Both the position numbers and the translations under genes were made by a program. The notes under the pieces are model-generated. The model made no database searches and was not told the origin of the DNA. It saw only the letters and a list, made by a program, of their open reading frames with translations. This document shows, in pieces, positions 8,915 through 19,486 of a DNA stretch of 64,000 bases (its first letter is position 1; each line of letters begins with the position of its first letter). Origin of the DNA: a bacterium (GTDB taxonomy: Bacteria > Bacillota > Bacilli > Lactobacillales > Streptococcaceae); assembly GCA_905221105.1 (NCBI GenBank), contig CAJNBW010000004.1, positions 1-64,000 of the forward strand, given 5' to 3'.

Positions 8915-9988
8915 TTATTGCCAAGAACCTGAGTTGCCAACGTAGTAACCATCTGGCGTGTAGGTATTGCGAAGCATCTTACCTGATGAAGCTAGATAAT
9001 ACCACTTACCATTGTCTTTGACCCAATCATTCGCAATCATGGCACCAGAAGAGCTTACATAATACCATTCTCCCTTATCATAAACCCAAGTGCTTGCTTT
9101 CATGGATCCTGAAGTTGATAAATAGTACCACTTGCCTTGATCATAAAGCCAATCACCAGCAATCATAGCTCCTGATGATTTAAAGGCATACCAGTTGCCA
9201 CCTTGATAGAGCCAAGTTTGATTGAACATGACTCCTTTATCGTTCATAAAGTACCAAGTTTCCTTGTCCTTAACCCAATCGTTCTGCACTAATTGACCTT
9301 GTTTTTGATAGTACCAGTTTTGGTTTGATTTTAGCCAGCTTTCTGCTTTTACAATCGGATAAAGTTCTTTGAAAGATTCTCCATCATATTTATGACTAAT
9401 AGACTTTTGTTTTTCAAGTTTCAACTCACTATTGTCATAGTCTGCCCAAGCATATACTTTTTGACCATTAACAGTTTCTGGTAGGGTGGCAGTGTAAGTC
9501 TTTGTTTGATAGTCCCATTTAGTATCAAGGTAGGTGTATTGATCATTTGACTCTTCAATACGATAGTAACCTCTCTTTCCACTATCATTATGAATATCAT
9601 CCACAACTTTCGTTGACCAGGTCTTCACTTCATTTCCACTCTTAGCCTCGACCTTGATATCTCCTCTATAGCCATATGGAACATAGAAATTCAGATAACG
9701 CCCTTCTACACCAATCATAGACTTGTCCTTTTCTTGACCTAGGAAATTGACAGTCTGATCTTGACCATTGAGACTAACCGTCCACTCGATTTTCTCATTT
9801 TTTGGCAAATCCAATACTTTAATATCCACTTCATGGCCATTATTAAATCGAAGAATTTTGCCATCTTGATACTGAACTCCACATTTAACAACCCATTCTT
9901 CTTTTAGCTCAAATGCCTGCCCTGAATGTGGAAAAGCCAGTAAAGCTAGGCCTGCTAGAGACAAACCAAATAGTGTGATTTTTTTCAT
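8915..9988 (-). CDS. Secreted choline-binding protein
   Basis: A 357-residue surface protein. A Sec signal peptide (MKKITLFGLSLAGLALLAF, likely cut after GQA near residue 25) is followed by an N-terminal region of about 190 residues that I do not recognise. It appears to contain two beta-rich segments (NGHEVDIKVLDLPKNEKIEW; YLNFYVPYGYRGDIKVEA). Six choline-binding repeats of about 20 residues follow (from about 217; each with a W-x(n)-WYY/WYF-x-G pattern such as DWVKDNGKWYYLASSGKM), and an incomplete seventh ends GNSGSWQ. The repeats would anchor the protein to phosphocholine on teichoic acids. It has its own promoter and terminator. No enzymatic motif was seen. Confidence 0.9.
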   Translation of the reverse strand: MKKITLFGLSLAGLALLAFPHSGQAFELKEEWVVKCGVQYQDGKILRFNNGHEVDIKVLDLPKNEKIEWTVSLNGQDQTVNFLGQEKDKSMIGVEGRYLNFYVPYGYRGDIKVEAKSGNEVKTWSTKVVDDIHNDSGKRGYYRIEESNDQYTYLDTKWDYQTKTYTATLPETVNGQKVYAWADYDNSELKLEKQKSISHKYDGESFKELYPIVKAESWLKSNQNWYYQKQGQLVQNDWVKDKETWYFMNDKGVMFNQTWLYQGGNWYAFKSSGAMIAGDWLYDQGKWYYLSTSGSMKASTWVYDKGEWYYVSSSGAMIANDWVKDNGKWYYLASSGKMLRNTYTPDGYYVGNSGSWQ

Positions 9989-10018
9989 TGTAAATCCTCC
10001 TTAACTTTTGTTATGTTA

Positions 10019-10047
10019 ATTATATCACTATGTTTTTAATTTGCAAA
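10019..10047 (-). promoter_or_regulatory. Promoter of the choline-binding protein gene
   Basis: Minus-strand TTTGCA (10047-10042), 17-base spacer and TATAAT (10024-10019), 30 bases before the start codon. An AGGAGG ribosome site lies between. Confidence 0.65.
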
Positions 10048-10063
10048 TATTATCCTAAATATG

Positions 10064-10100
10064 CAATCAAAAAACCTCTGAGATTCTTCTCAAAGGTTTT
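10064..10100 (-). terminator. Terminator of pyrG
   Basis: Minus-strand stem AAAACCTTTGAG/CTCAGAGGTTTT followed by TTGATT, eight bases after the pyrG stop. Confidence 0.8.
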
Positions 10101-10107
10101 GATTTAG

Positions 10108-11727
<1,620 letters not shown>

Positions 11728-11845
11728 CTAAAATGCTCAAGGTCTTGTTGACTACGAGGGGACATAGAAAACAAGACCCTACTAATAAGATAATCTGGGA
11801 CGACTGCACCAGATTCACAACTAAAATACAAGAAGATAACTTCTT

Positions 11846-11904
11846 GAAAAAACAAAAATAGCTCCCTAAGAACTAGGGAGCCCCGACCTCTAAAAGAGGT
11901 GCCC
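11846..11904 (-). promoter_or_regulatory. pyrG CTP-responsive attenuator (reiterative transcription type)
   Basis: The predicted transcript begins GGGC (11904-11901), seven bases after the -10 box. It then carries a small hairpin (ACCTC/GAGGT) and a strong terminator, stem GCTCCCT/AGGGAGC (11881-11861), with TATTTTTGTTTTTT. In Bacillus subtilis and Lactococcus pyrG, low CTP stalls polymerase after GGG so that extra Gs are added and pair with the CUCCC side of the terminator. The same parts are present here; operation is inferred. Confidence 0.8.
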
Positions 11905-11911
11905 GAACAAT

Positions 11912-11940
11912 ATGATACCTAAAAATAGGATAATTGTCAA
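11912..11940 (-). promoter_or_regulatory. pyrG promoter
   Basis: Minus-strand TTGACA (11940-11935), 17-base spacer and TATCAT (11917-11912). The GGGC start site follows at the correct distance. Confidence 0.85.
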
Positions 11941-11950
11941 TAGATAATTT

Positions 11951-12538
11951 TTATTCCTCGATGTTTTCAGCATCATCATCTGAAAACTCGTCGTCTTCTT
12001 CGTTGAGATCCACGTCTTCACCTAAGTCATCAGGAGCGATTTCGTTGATTTCTGCATCGTAAGCTTCCACTTCATTTTTCTCATCATCTGGATTTTCATC
12101 ATCGTATGAAAGAGCTGGATCTGCTTCGTATGCATCTTCGTCTTCTGGATCATCCGCATTGTAGTCAATAGCATCTGAATCGCCATCCATGAAGGCATTG
12201 ACACGTTTTTTCTTAGCTTTTGGTGCTACTTCATCGTCGTCATTTTCTTCAAGAGCGATGATTTCTTCGTCGATTTCGTCCACACCATACCATGAACGAA
12301 GACCCCATTTATTGTCTCCTAGTGAGATGAAGCTACCATCAAAGTTCAACTCTGTGTAGAACAAAGGCAAAGCCTCACGGATATCGCTGTTTGATGTTCC
12401 AAGGTAGTTTTGAATTTCGTTTACAAGATCACTAAAATGCATCTCATGATCGCGACCACGAAGTTCCAAGATAGCACGCGCTACCTCAATCATAGATAGT
12501 TCACTTTTTTCTTGCCCAGCAAATACTTCTAATTCCAA
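11951..12538 (-). CDS. rpoE: RNA polymerase delta subunit
   Basis: A 195-residue delta subunit, which raises transcription specificity and polymerase recycling. The folded N-terminal HARE-HTH domain (about 1-90: [30 protein letters not shown]) is followed by the unstructured acidic tail rich in Asp/Glu (from about 98 to the end). The start is taken as TTG at 12538 because AGGAGA is ideally spaced before it. An in-frame ATG at 12553 overlaps that ribosome site and has none of its own. The leader holds a hairpin (GTCAGAG/CTCTGAC). Confidence 0.95.
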   Translation of the reverse strand: MELEVFAGQEKSELSMIEVARAILELRGRDHEMHFSDLVNEIQNYLGTSNSDIREALPLFYTELNFDGSFISLGDNKWGLRSWYGVDEIDEEIIALEENDDDEVAPKAKKKRVNAFMDGDSDAIDYNADDPEDEDAYEADPALSYDDENPDDEKNEVEAYDAEINEIAPDDLGEDVDLNEEDDEFSDDDAENIEE

Positions 12539-12610
12539 AGCGTTTCTCCTCATTTATACTACTATCGTCAGAGCAAACAGACTCTGACCTCATTTTATCA
12601 TTTACTCTTT

Positions 12611-12639
12611 ATTTTACGATAATTTTGCAGAATAGTCAA
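12611..12639 (-). promoter_or_regulatory. rpoE promoter
   Basis: Minus-strand TTGACT (12639-12634), 17-base spacer and TAAAAT (12616-12611). Confidence 0.75.
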
Positions 12640-12722
12640 AGGTTAAATGGGAGAAAGTGAGATGATTTGAACGGTAACTTCCACTTGACTTGTCGAAGTG
12701 GAAATTAGTCTAAAACGGACTT

Positions 12723-12899
12723 TTATTTCTTTGCTACCCAGCCGATGGCATCTCTAGGTGGATTTTCAATATCAATCCAGATAAATTCAATACCAATTTC
12801 ACCATTTTTAAATTTGGTCAATCGAATTCCGTTGATTTCCAGCTCATTGAGTCGTTGACCTGTCAAGACTTCTCGTTCTTTCAACTGGAAAGCATACAT
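12723..12899 (-). CDS. 58-residue protein following the primase-helicase, family unknown
   Basis: A 58-codon ORF, beginning MYAFQLKEREVLTGQRLNEL and ending DAIGWVAKK, that I do not assign to a family. It is charged at the N-terminus with a hydrophobic/aromatic middle (GIEFIWIDIENPP). It starts 21 bases after the helicase stop and lies in the same reading frame: the only in-frame barrier is the TAG at 12921-12923, followed by seven sense codons and this ATG. No clear ribosome site is visible, so translation may depend on coupling or readthrough (inference). A degenerate copy with two stops lies on the other side of the helicase gene. Conservation of the frame here against decay there suggests it is real. 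Confidence 0.6.
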   Translation of the reverse strand: MYAFQLKEREVLTGQRLNELEINGIRLTKFKNGEIGIEFIWIDIENPPRDAIGWVAKK

Positions 12900-12920
12900 A
12901 GAAATTTTTAAAAATTTTCT

Positions 12921-15599
12921 CTATCGTAAACCTGCCACTATTTCAGAAACTATACTAGCTGATTCCAAACGTAATATGGTCATTTCATCTACCTTCCCTA
13001 ATAATGGCATTGCACCATACCAAACAATGGTCTTGTTTACCAAAAGAATAGGCGTGACTATTTTTGATTGAGTGAAAGACACTTTAATCTTCGTGCTCTT
13101 CAACTGGTCTAGCCATGCTTTATTTGCAACCGTCTCTGGTATACATATCTCAATTTGACTAATCCTAAATTCTTTTAGAAAATTCATCAGTTTTGTCTGG
13201 TGCACATAAGGTAAAATAAGCATACACCCCTGTCTTTCCTCCGCTAAGTCCTCTCTCAAGATATTCTCATATCTACTATCAACATAAACGAATTGTTTCT
13301 CCTCACCCTCAATGGCACGATAATCCATCTTTCGATAAGCTACTTGTCGTTTCTGAAACATCTTTTCTAAATAAGGAACATGAATATCCACATAATCGAA
13401 AATCCGCACTAAAGACTTATCCTTGTAGTTTCTATGGATCCGACCTGCGTACTGAATCAAATTATTTTTCCAAGAAAAGGGTGCTGCCAATATCAGCGTG
13501 TCTAGCTGAGGTAAGTCAAAACCTTCGCCAATGTATTTCCCAGTAGACAACAAAACAAATCCTTTGTCTAGCTGTTCTAGCGTCTCTAGTAAACTTGTTC
13601 TCTCTCGGACTTTGGTTTTTCCACTAATAATATAAAAATCATCAATCTCTTTCTCTTTCAATAATTTTTCAAAGACATCTATCTGTTGAATTCGATTTAC
13701 TAGAACCAAGATATTCCGACCTTCTGCCACTTGGTCTAGAATATCCTTGAGAATCATCTGATTCCTTACTGAGTCAGTAGCAATCCAATCACTAAGCTGG
13801 ATAAAATTACTTGCTTTGGTCTTTTCAATCTCCAAATGACCAAAAGAAGTGAATCTTAATTGCAATTGCCGTTTAAAATCCGTTTCCCTCTTATCAGCAG
13901 TATGGAGTATCTCACCAATTCTCTGAAAAACAATAGGCTCATGACCATTCTTACGCTCAGGCGTAGCCGTCAAACCGTAAAGATACTTCCCTCTAAACTG
14001 AGCAACAACTTTTTCAAACATCAAGGCAGAGACATGATGACACTCATCCACAATCATCATCTCATACTCATCCAAAAGACTTTGACTATTTTCCAACTTA
14101 AATAGAGATTGAATCATAACAACATCAACCAGTTTACTCAGCCATTTCTTAGTCCCACCGTACTGACCAACATAGCCTATTACCTTTTCACAACCTAATG
14201 CCGTATAACGGGTAGCTTCTGCCTCTTCGAAAGTCAAAAACCGGTTTAAACGATCCAGCCATTGGTCTAAGAGTTGCTTATTATGAACTAGGATAATTGT
14301 TTTGGTCTTCCTTTCAGAGATGAGAGCAGCACCTAAAACGGTCTTCCCAAAACCAGTCTCCGCATGGAGTAAGCCATTTTCTTTGGAAATCATATCTGAC
14401 AGGGCTAACTCTTGCTCAAAAGTGAGTTCTCCCTTAAATGCTACTCTAATAGACCTTTGTACCTTTCTCCTATCCTCCACAACTACCTGCTTAAATTTAT
14501 CTTGCAATGGATATAGCAAGCCTCTTGGCAGCCATAAATAATGATCGGATTCTCCAAATAAATACAGTCGCTCAGGAATTTGATAGGTTGGCTGTCGCAT
14601 AGCCTGCTTTAAATAAAATTCGGGATTAGAAAATGAAGCCATATTTTTCAAGAAAAACAGTGTCTTGGGTGTCACAGACGATTTTTCAAGTTGGATCATA
14701 TTGGATAAGACGACCTTCAACTCCTTGTCCAATTCTTGCTTGCCTAACTCCTCTTGGATTAACAGTGACACTTTAGCAGTTGAAACCCTCTGAATTTCTT
14801 GTAGATACCTCCATTGGTCTTCATAAGGCTGAAAATGTTCATCCACAAAGACCGTTCGCCCTTGATGATAAGCTTCTCCTTGAAAAGGAAGGGCAATCAA
14901 ATTACCAAATCCACCCTTAGGAAGGACATCTTGATTTGGAAACATGCGATCAAAAGAATCAAAGGACAGTTGCATACTCTCCTGCATTGCCAGTTCTAAC
15001 AGTTTCTTTCCAAACAAGCGAGCCTCTCGACTCGGAATCGCTTCCTCAAAGAAGAACCAAATATGGAGTCCGTGACCCGAACGAGAAATCTCTAGATGGG
15101 CTTCCATCTGGCGTTCCCTGGCTATTCTTCGAATGGTTAAACCGACTTCTTTCCAATCTCCTTCGTCCAAATCCAGTACCAAAAAATAACAGCTATCATC
15201 TAAGTGCATAGGAAAGATACCGATAGCTGTCTCCCCACGAAAATGAGATTTCAAAACGGAATCCGTCAATGTCTGGAAACTCCTTTTTTCAGGTGGCAAC
15301 TGCTTCCAACCATAATCATAGGATGGAAAATACTGGATTTTCCCTTGATCATTGATAAAACTCTTAGCATAAACATCATAACGGCCAGCAAACACGGAGG
15401 TAAACAATTGTAATTTTTCTTGCGTCGTCAAGTGACTACTTTGAAGTTGGAACATCTCCTCGAACTGAGAACGTTCCATAACAAACTGGCTCTTGTCCTT
15501 AAGACGTTTACACAAGAAAAATTCACTATCCCCATTAAAAGAAGAAAAAACATCAAGTACTTCTACCACAATTCCATCCAAAGACACAAAAACAGCCAT
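12921..15599 (-). CDS. Primase-helicase fusion (archaeo-eukaryotic primase domain, SF2 helicase, PLD-like tail)
   Basis: An 892-residue multidomain protein. Residues about 65-280 form an archaeo-eukaryotic primase-polymerase domain with the metal motif LDLDEGD (D143/D145) and the nucleotide motif SGHGLHIW (174-181). Residues about 385-735 are an SF2 helicase with Walker A GFGKT (416-420), DECHH (518-522), TATPER (544-549) and motif VI QYAGRIHR (716-723). The last ~110 residues resemble a phospholipase-D-like domain (IVWYGAMPLLG, LRLES) without the HxK catalytic motif. This layout matches the primase-helicases described in TOTE-type conflict systems (from memory). The ATG at 15599 is chosen over the longer frame because AGGAGGT sits eight bases upstream. 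It is probably a mobile or defence-related gene inserted between rpoE and valS. Confidence 0.85.
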   Translation of the reverse strand: MAVFVSLDGIVVEVLDVFSSFNGDSEFFLCKRLKDKSQFVMERSQFEEMFQLQSSHLTTQEKLQLFTSVFAGRYDVYAKSFINDQGKIQYFPSYDYGWKQLPPEKRSFQTLTDSVLKSHFRGETAIGIFPMHLDDSCYFLVLDLDEGDWKEVGLTIRRIARERQMEAHLEISRSGHGLHIWFFFEEAIPSREARLFGKKLLELAMQESMQLSFDSFDRMFPNQDVLPKGGFGNLIALPFQGEAYHQGRTVFVDEHFQPYEDQWRYLQEIQRVSTAKVSLLIQEELGKQELDKELKVVLSNMIQLEKSSVTPKTLFFLKNMASFSNPEFYLKQAMRQPTYQIPERLYLFGESDHYLWLPRGLLYPLQDKFKQVVVEDRRKVQRSIRVAFKGELTFEQELALSDMISKENGLLHAETGFGKTVLGAALISERKTKTIILVHNKQLLDQWLDRLNRFLTFEEAEATRYTALGCEKVIGYVGQYGGTKKWLSKLVDVVMIQSLFKLENSQSLLDEYEMMIVDECHHVSALMFEKVVAQFRGKYLYGLTATPERKNGHEPIVFQRIGEILHTADKRETDFKRQLQLRFTSFGHLEIEKTKASNFIQLSDWIATDSVRNQMILKDILDQVAEGRNILVLVNRIQQIDVFEKLLKEKEIDDFYIISGKTKVRERTSLLETLEQLDKGFVLLSTGKYIGEGFDLPQLDTLILAAPFSWKNNLIQYAGRIHRNYKDKSLVRIFDYVDIHVPYLEKMFQKRQVAYRKMDYRAIEGEEKQFVYVDSRYENILREDLAEERQGCMLILPYVHQTKLMNFLKEFRISQIEICIPETVANKAWLDQLKSTKIKVSFTQSKIVTPILLVNKTIVWYGAMPLLGKVDEMTILRLESASIVSEIVAGLR

Positions 15600-15701
15600 A
15601 ACAGTCACCTCCTTGATACCTATAGGCTGATTATAACAAGAATGGCTGAAATTGTACACGAAAATAAAATCCCTTATTTATTACAATAGCTTTGAAAACT
15701 T

Positions 15702-15870
15702 TTATTTCTTTGCTACCCAACAGATTGTATCGCTAGGTGAATTTTCAGTATCAATCCAGATGAATTCGATACCGATTTCCTCATTTTTAAACTTAGTCAG
15801 GCCAATACCGTTTATTTCCAGTTCATTGAGTCATTGACCTGTCAAGACTTCTCGTTTTTTCAACTAGAAA
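15702..15870 (-). pseudogene. Dead copy of the 58-residue gene
   Basis: Translated in the frame matching the intact gene at 12723-12899, this stretch reads LKKREVLTG, then a stop, then LNELEINGIGLTKF and on to the shared end WVAKK. The start codon is gone, a CAG codon has become TAG and a CGA codon has become TGA. The two copies match over about 165 bases and flank the primase-helicase gene as direct repeats. Confidence 0.85.
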
Positions 15871-15882
15871 AGTTAAGGGGAA

Positions 15883-16638
15883 CTAATACAAATCTTCTAA
15901 GCTTCTATATTCAATAATTTCATTTTTAATAATATTCTTTTTAAACTCAAAATGTTTTAAAGGATTATCAACTAACACTAACTTTGGAATATCATCAAGG
16001 TTTGTGACCAAGGATAAAATAAAATCCGATTGAAACTCCTTGGCTTTTTCAAATTCTCTGGCAGTCAAACGAATCCGTCCTTTAGGTTTTCGAATGCCTT
16101 TAACTTCAGCAAGGTAAGAATGTTCTTGAACATCTACTTGGAAATCATATCCATCGCCATAGAGGCGGGCGTCGGTTAATTGTCCACCTTGAAATTTTTC
16201 TTCTTTATCAAAATGAAGGATAAAATAATTTTCTGCTTCCATTCCAGTTTCTTGTAGACGTTTGAATTTAGTTCGTACTATTGGCTTTTCAATGGTAGTA
16301 ATACCTGTTTTCTTTCCTTCGCTGGCAAGTAACATTTTTACTATTTCAGCATAACTATGAACATCTTCATTTCCAAACATCATATCAATTAAATCTTTAC
16401 GAAAACGGTAAACTTCAGCTTTCTGCCACCAACCTTTTCGATTATTGTCAAAATAAGGATCAAATAAATCCATTCTATTTTTTACAACTCCAGTTGTTTC
16501 AGCAATTCCCAGAGAAACCACATAGCGATAAAACTCCGACTTGCTAGAACATTGAAATTCTTTTATAAATAGCTTATCAAACTTGGCAAGACCGTAGCCA
16601 ATCAAATTTAACAATTCATAATGAGGGTGTTTAGACAT
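15883..16638 (-). CDS. DUF3883 domain protein, restriction-endonuclease-like
   Basis: A 251-residue protein. The C-terminal half (about 125-235) matches the DUF3883/NO VEIN domain, a PD-(D/E)xK nuclease-like fold: an acidic residue in GYDFQVDV is followed by the E-x-K motif in YLAEVKGIRKPKG and a basic helix (RLTAREFEKAKEF). The N-terminal half is helical and not recognised. A TTG or ATG further upstream (16653, 16650) is possible, but GGAGAAAG is best spaced for the ATG at 16638. A TATAAT box lies 30 bases upstream. DUF3883 proteins often travel with helicases and restriction systems, and the adjacent primase-helicase fits that. Its target is unknown. Confidence 0.75.
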   Translation of the reverse strand: MSKHPHYELLNLIGYGLAKFDKLFIKEFQCSSKSEFYRYVVSLGIAETTGVVKNRMDLFDPYFDNNRKGWWQKAEVYRFRKDLIDMMFGNEDVHSYAEIVKMLLASEGKKTGITTIEKPIVRTKFKRLQETGMEAENYFILHFDKEEKFQGGQLTDARLYGDGYDFQVDVQEHSYLAEVKGIRKPKGRIRLTAREFEKAKEFQSDFILSLVTNLDDIPKLVLVDNPLKHFEFKKNIIKNEIIEYRSLEDLY

Positions 16639-16667
16639 CACTTTCTCCATCAATAGATATTGATTTC

Positions 16668-16673
16668 ATTATA
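16668..16673 (-). promoter_or_regulatory. -10 box of the DUF3883 gene
   Basis: Minus-strand TATAAT preceded by GG, located between the valS terminator and the gene. No clear -35 box. Confidence 0.5.
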
Positions 16674-16677
16674 CCAA

Positions 16678-16702
16678 AAAACACGGTTCATCACCGTGTT
16701 TC
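16678..16702 (-). terminator. Terminator of valS
   Basis: Minus-strand stem AAACACGGT/ACCGTGTTT with a six-base loop and TTTTGG after it, six bases downstream of the valS stop. Confidence 0.75.
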
Positions 16703-16707
16703 TGTGT

Positions 16708-19359
16708 TTATTTAACGAGTTTCTTCATCTCATCAATACGTGCTACGGTCGCGTCGTATTTAGCTTGGTAGTCGGCTTGTTTGTCGCGTTCTTTTTGGAC
16801 GACTTCTGGTTTGGCATTGGCTACAAAGCGTTCGTTAGAGAGCTTCTTACCGACCATATCCAGTTCTTTTTGCCATTTAGCCAGTTCCTTGTCGAGACGA
16901 GCCAATTCTTCTTCGACATTGAGGAGGTCTGCCAGTGGCAAGTAGATTTCTGCTCCTGTGATGACGCTTGACATAGCGAGTTCAGGTGCAGGGATAGTTG
17001 AGGCGATTTCCAAGTGTTCTGGATTTGTGAAGCGTTTGATGTAGTTGACATTGCTGTTAAAGAAGGCTTCCAAGTCGCTATCGCTTGTCTTAACAAGGAT
17101 GGTGATAGGCTTGCTTGGAGCAACATTTACTTCTGCACGCGCATTACGTACTGCACGAATCAAGTCTTTAAGACTTTCTACACCAGTGTGGGCAGCGAGG
17201 TCTTCAAAGGCTGGATTGACAGTTGGGTATTCTGCTGTGACGATAGATCCTTCTGAGATTTGGCCAAAGATTTCCTCTGTCACGAATGGCATGATTGGGT
17301 GAAGGAGACGAAGGATCTTGTCCAAGGTATAAAGGAGAACAGAACGTGTGATGACTTTCTCTTCTTCATTATCACTATAAAGGACTTCCTTAGTCAACTC
17401 AACGTACCAGTCCGCAAATTCATCCCAGATAAAGTTGTAGAGGATGTGTCCAGCTACACCAAACTCAAACTTATCAAAGTTTTCAGTGACTTTTCCGATG
17501 GTTTCATTGAGGTTGTGGAGAATCCAGCGGTCTGTGACATTTCCAGCTTCCTTGTTAGCAACTTTTTCCACATTAGCCGTTGCTTGCTCAAGGGTCAAGC
17601 CTTCATTGTTCATGAGGATGTAGCGAGAGATGTTCCAGATTTTGTTAATGAAGTTCCATGAAGCATCCATTTTCTCGTAAGAGAAGCGGACGTCTTGCCC
17701 TGGTGCAGAACCATTTGAAAGGAACCAACGAAGGCTATCTGTTCCGTACTTATTAATAACATCCATTGGGTCAATCCCGTTACCGAGAGATTTCGACATC
17801 TTGCGTCCTTGCTCATCACGAATGAGACCATGAATCAAGGCATTTTTGAATGGCGACTTGCCAGTAAATTCCAAACCTTGGAAAATCATCCGAGATACCC
17901 AGAACGGGATAATATCATAACCAGTCACCAAAGTTGATGTTGGATAATAACGTTTGAAGTCTTCTGAGTCAACATCAGGCCAGCCCATAGTTGAGAATGG
18001 CCAAAGGGCAGAACTGAACCATGTATCCAAGACGTCTTCGTCTTGAGTCCAACCGTCACCTTCTGGAGCTTCTTCGCCGACATACATTTCACCCTCAGCA
18101 TTGTACCAAGCAGGGATTTGGTGACCCCACCAGAGCTGACGAGAGATAACCCAGTCGTGAACATTTTCCATCCATTGGAGGAAGGTATCGTTGAAACGAG
18201 GTGGGTAGAATTCTACCTTGTCGTCTGTGTCTTGGTTAGCAATGGCATTTTTGGCCAATTGGTCCATCTTAACGAACCATTGAGTAGACAAGCGTGGTTC
18301 AACTACGACACCAGTACGCTCTGAGTGACCAACACTGTGGACACGTTTTTCGATTTTAACGAGGGCGCCAATTTCTTCCAGCTTAGCAACGACTGCCTTA
18401 CGAGCTTCAAAACGGTCCATACCTGCAAATTCGAAGGCCAAGTCGTTCATGGTTCCGTCATCGTTCATGACGTTGACTTGTGGCAAGTTATGGCGTTGAC
18501 CAACCAAGAAGTCGTTTGGATCGTGGGCAGGCGTGATTTTCACGACACCAGTACCAAACTCAGGGTCTGCGTGCTCGTCCCCAACGATTGGAATCAATTT
18601 ATTGGCGATTGGAAGGATGACATTTTTACCAATCAAGTCCTTGTAGCGTGGGTCTTCTGGATTGACCGCAACCGCAACGTCCCCAAACATGGTCTCAGGA
18701 CGAGTTGTCGCAACTTCAAGGGCGCGTGAGCCGTCTTCTAGCATGTAGTTCATGTGGTAGAAGGCACCTTCAACGTCCTTATGAATCACCTCGATATCAG
18801 AAAGGGCTGTACGAGCTGCTGGGTCCCAGTTGATGATAAACTCACCACGGTAGATCCAGCCTTTCTTGTAAAGATCCACAAAGACCTTGCGAACAGCTTT
18901 TGACAAACCTTCATCAAGCGTGAAACGCTCACGAGAGTAGTCTACAGAAAGACCCATCTTGCCCCATTGTTCCTTGATGGTAGTGGCATATTCGTCTTTC
19001 CATTCCCATACTTTCTCTAGGAATTTTTCACGACCCAGGTCATAACGACTAATGCCCTCGCCACGCAAGCGCTCCTCAACTTTAGCTTGAGTTGCAATCC
19101 CCGCGTGGTCCATCCCTGGAAGCCAAAGGGTATCAAAACCTTGCATGCGTTTTTGACGGATGATGATATCCTGCAAAGTCGTATCCCAAGCGTGACCAAG
19201 GTGAAGTTTCCCAGTTACGTTTGGTGGTGGAATCACGATTGAATAAGGCTTAGCGTTTTGATCTCCTGAAGGCTTGAAAACATCGGCATCAAGCCATTTT
19301 TGGTAACGACCAGCCTCAACCTCGGCTGGATTGTATTTAGGTGAAAGTTCTTTAGACAT
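16708..19359 (-). CDS. valS: Valyl-tRNA synthetase
   Basis: An 883-residue class Ia aminoacyl-tRNA synthetase charging tRNA-Val. It has the HIGH-type motif LHLGHAWD (about residue 52), the editing domain ([15 protein letters not shown]), the KMSKS motif KMSKSLGNG near 520, the anticodon-binding domain, and the ValRS-specific C-terminal coiled coil ([18 protein letters not shown] to the end). Unlike most Bacilli valS genes it has no T-box in the 127 bases directly upstream. A T-box with a probable valine codon lies three genes upstream (21.3-21.5 kb) with no strong terminator seen in between. A weak promoter (TTGAAT-N18-TACTAA) may also lie just before it. Confidence 0.98.
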   Translation of the reverse strand: MSKELSPKYNPAEVEAGRYQKWLDADVFKPSGDQNAKPYSIVIPPPNVTGKLHLGHAWDTTLQDIIIRQKRMQGFDTLWLPGMDHAGIATQAKVEERLRGEGISRYDLGREKFLEKVWEWKDEYATTIKEQWGKMGLSVDYSRERFTLDEGLSKAVRKVFVDLYKKGWIYRGEFIINWDPAARTALSDIEVIHKDVEGAFYHMNYMLEDGSRALEVATTRPETMFGDVAVAVNPEDPRYKDLIGKNVILPIANKLIPIVGDEHADPEFGTGVVKITPAHDPNDFLVGQRHNLPQVNVMNDDGTMNDLAFEFAGMDRFEARKAVVAKLEEIGALVKIEKRVHSVGHSERTGVVVEPRLSTQWFVKMDQLAKNAIANQDTDDKVEFYPPRFNDTFLQWMENVHDWVISRQLWWGHQIPAWYNAEGEMYVGEEAPEGDGWTQDEDVLDTWFSSALWPFSTMGWPDVDSEDFKRYYPTSTLVTGYDIIPFWVSRMIFQGLEFTGKSPFKNALIHGLIRDEQGRKMSKSLGNGIDPMDVINKYGTDSLRWFLSNGSAPGQDVRFSYEKMDASWNFINKIWNISRYILMNNEGLTLEQATANVEKVANKEAGNVTDRWILHNLNETIGKVTENFDKFEFGVAGHILYNFIWDEFADWYVELTKEVLYSDNEEEKVITRSVLLYTLDKILRLLHPIMPFVTEEIFGQISEGSIVTAEYPTVNPAFEDLAAHTGVESLKDLIRAVRNARAEVNVAPSKPITILVKTSDSDLEAFFNSNVNYIKRFTNPEHLEIASTIPAPELAMSSVITGAEIYLPLADLLNVEEELARLDKELAKWQKELDMVGKKLSNERFVANAKPEVVQKERDKQADYQAKYDATVARIDEMKKLVK

Positions 19360-19486
19360 GTGTTTGTCCTTTCTAGTTAATATCTTTAAATAAAATTAGT
19401 ATGTAGGAGATAGACTTTGATTCAACACATCTTGTCTTTCTCATTATTTTCTCTAAGCAAAAACGAAACTGTGTCAAAATTTTACA

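Noticed and set aside
12640..12722. Hairpin TTTCCACTT/AAGTGGAA after the 58-residue gene as a terminator
   Set aside because: The stem is good but no T-run follows on the minus strand, so termination is not supported.
16821..18729. Several open frames of 60-134 codons opposite or inside valS
   Set aside because: They are shadows of valS in other frames, without ribosome sites or recognisable domains.
19360..19486. T-box directly upstream of valS
   Set aside because: The 127-base spacer has no GGGTGGTACCGCG-like sequence and no terminator stem; the only T-box is at 21.3-21.5 kb.
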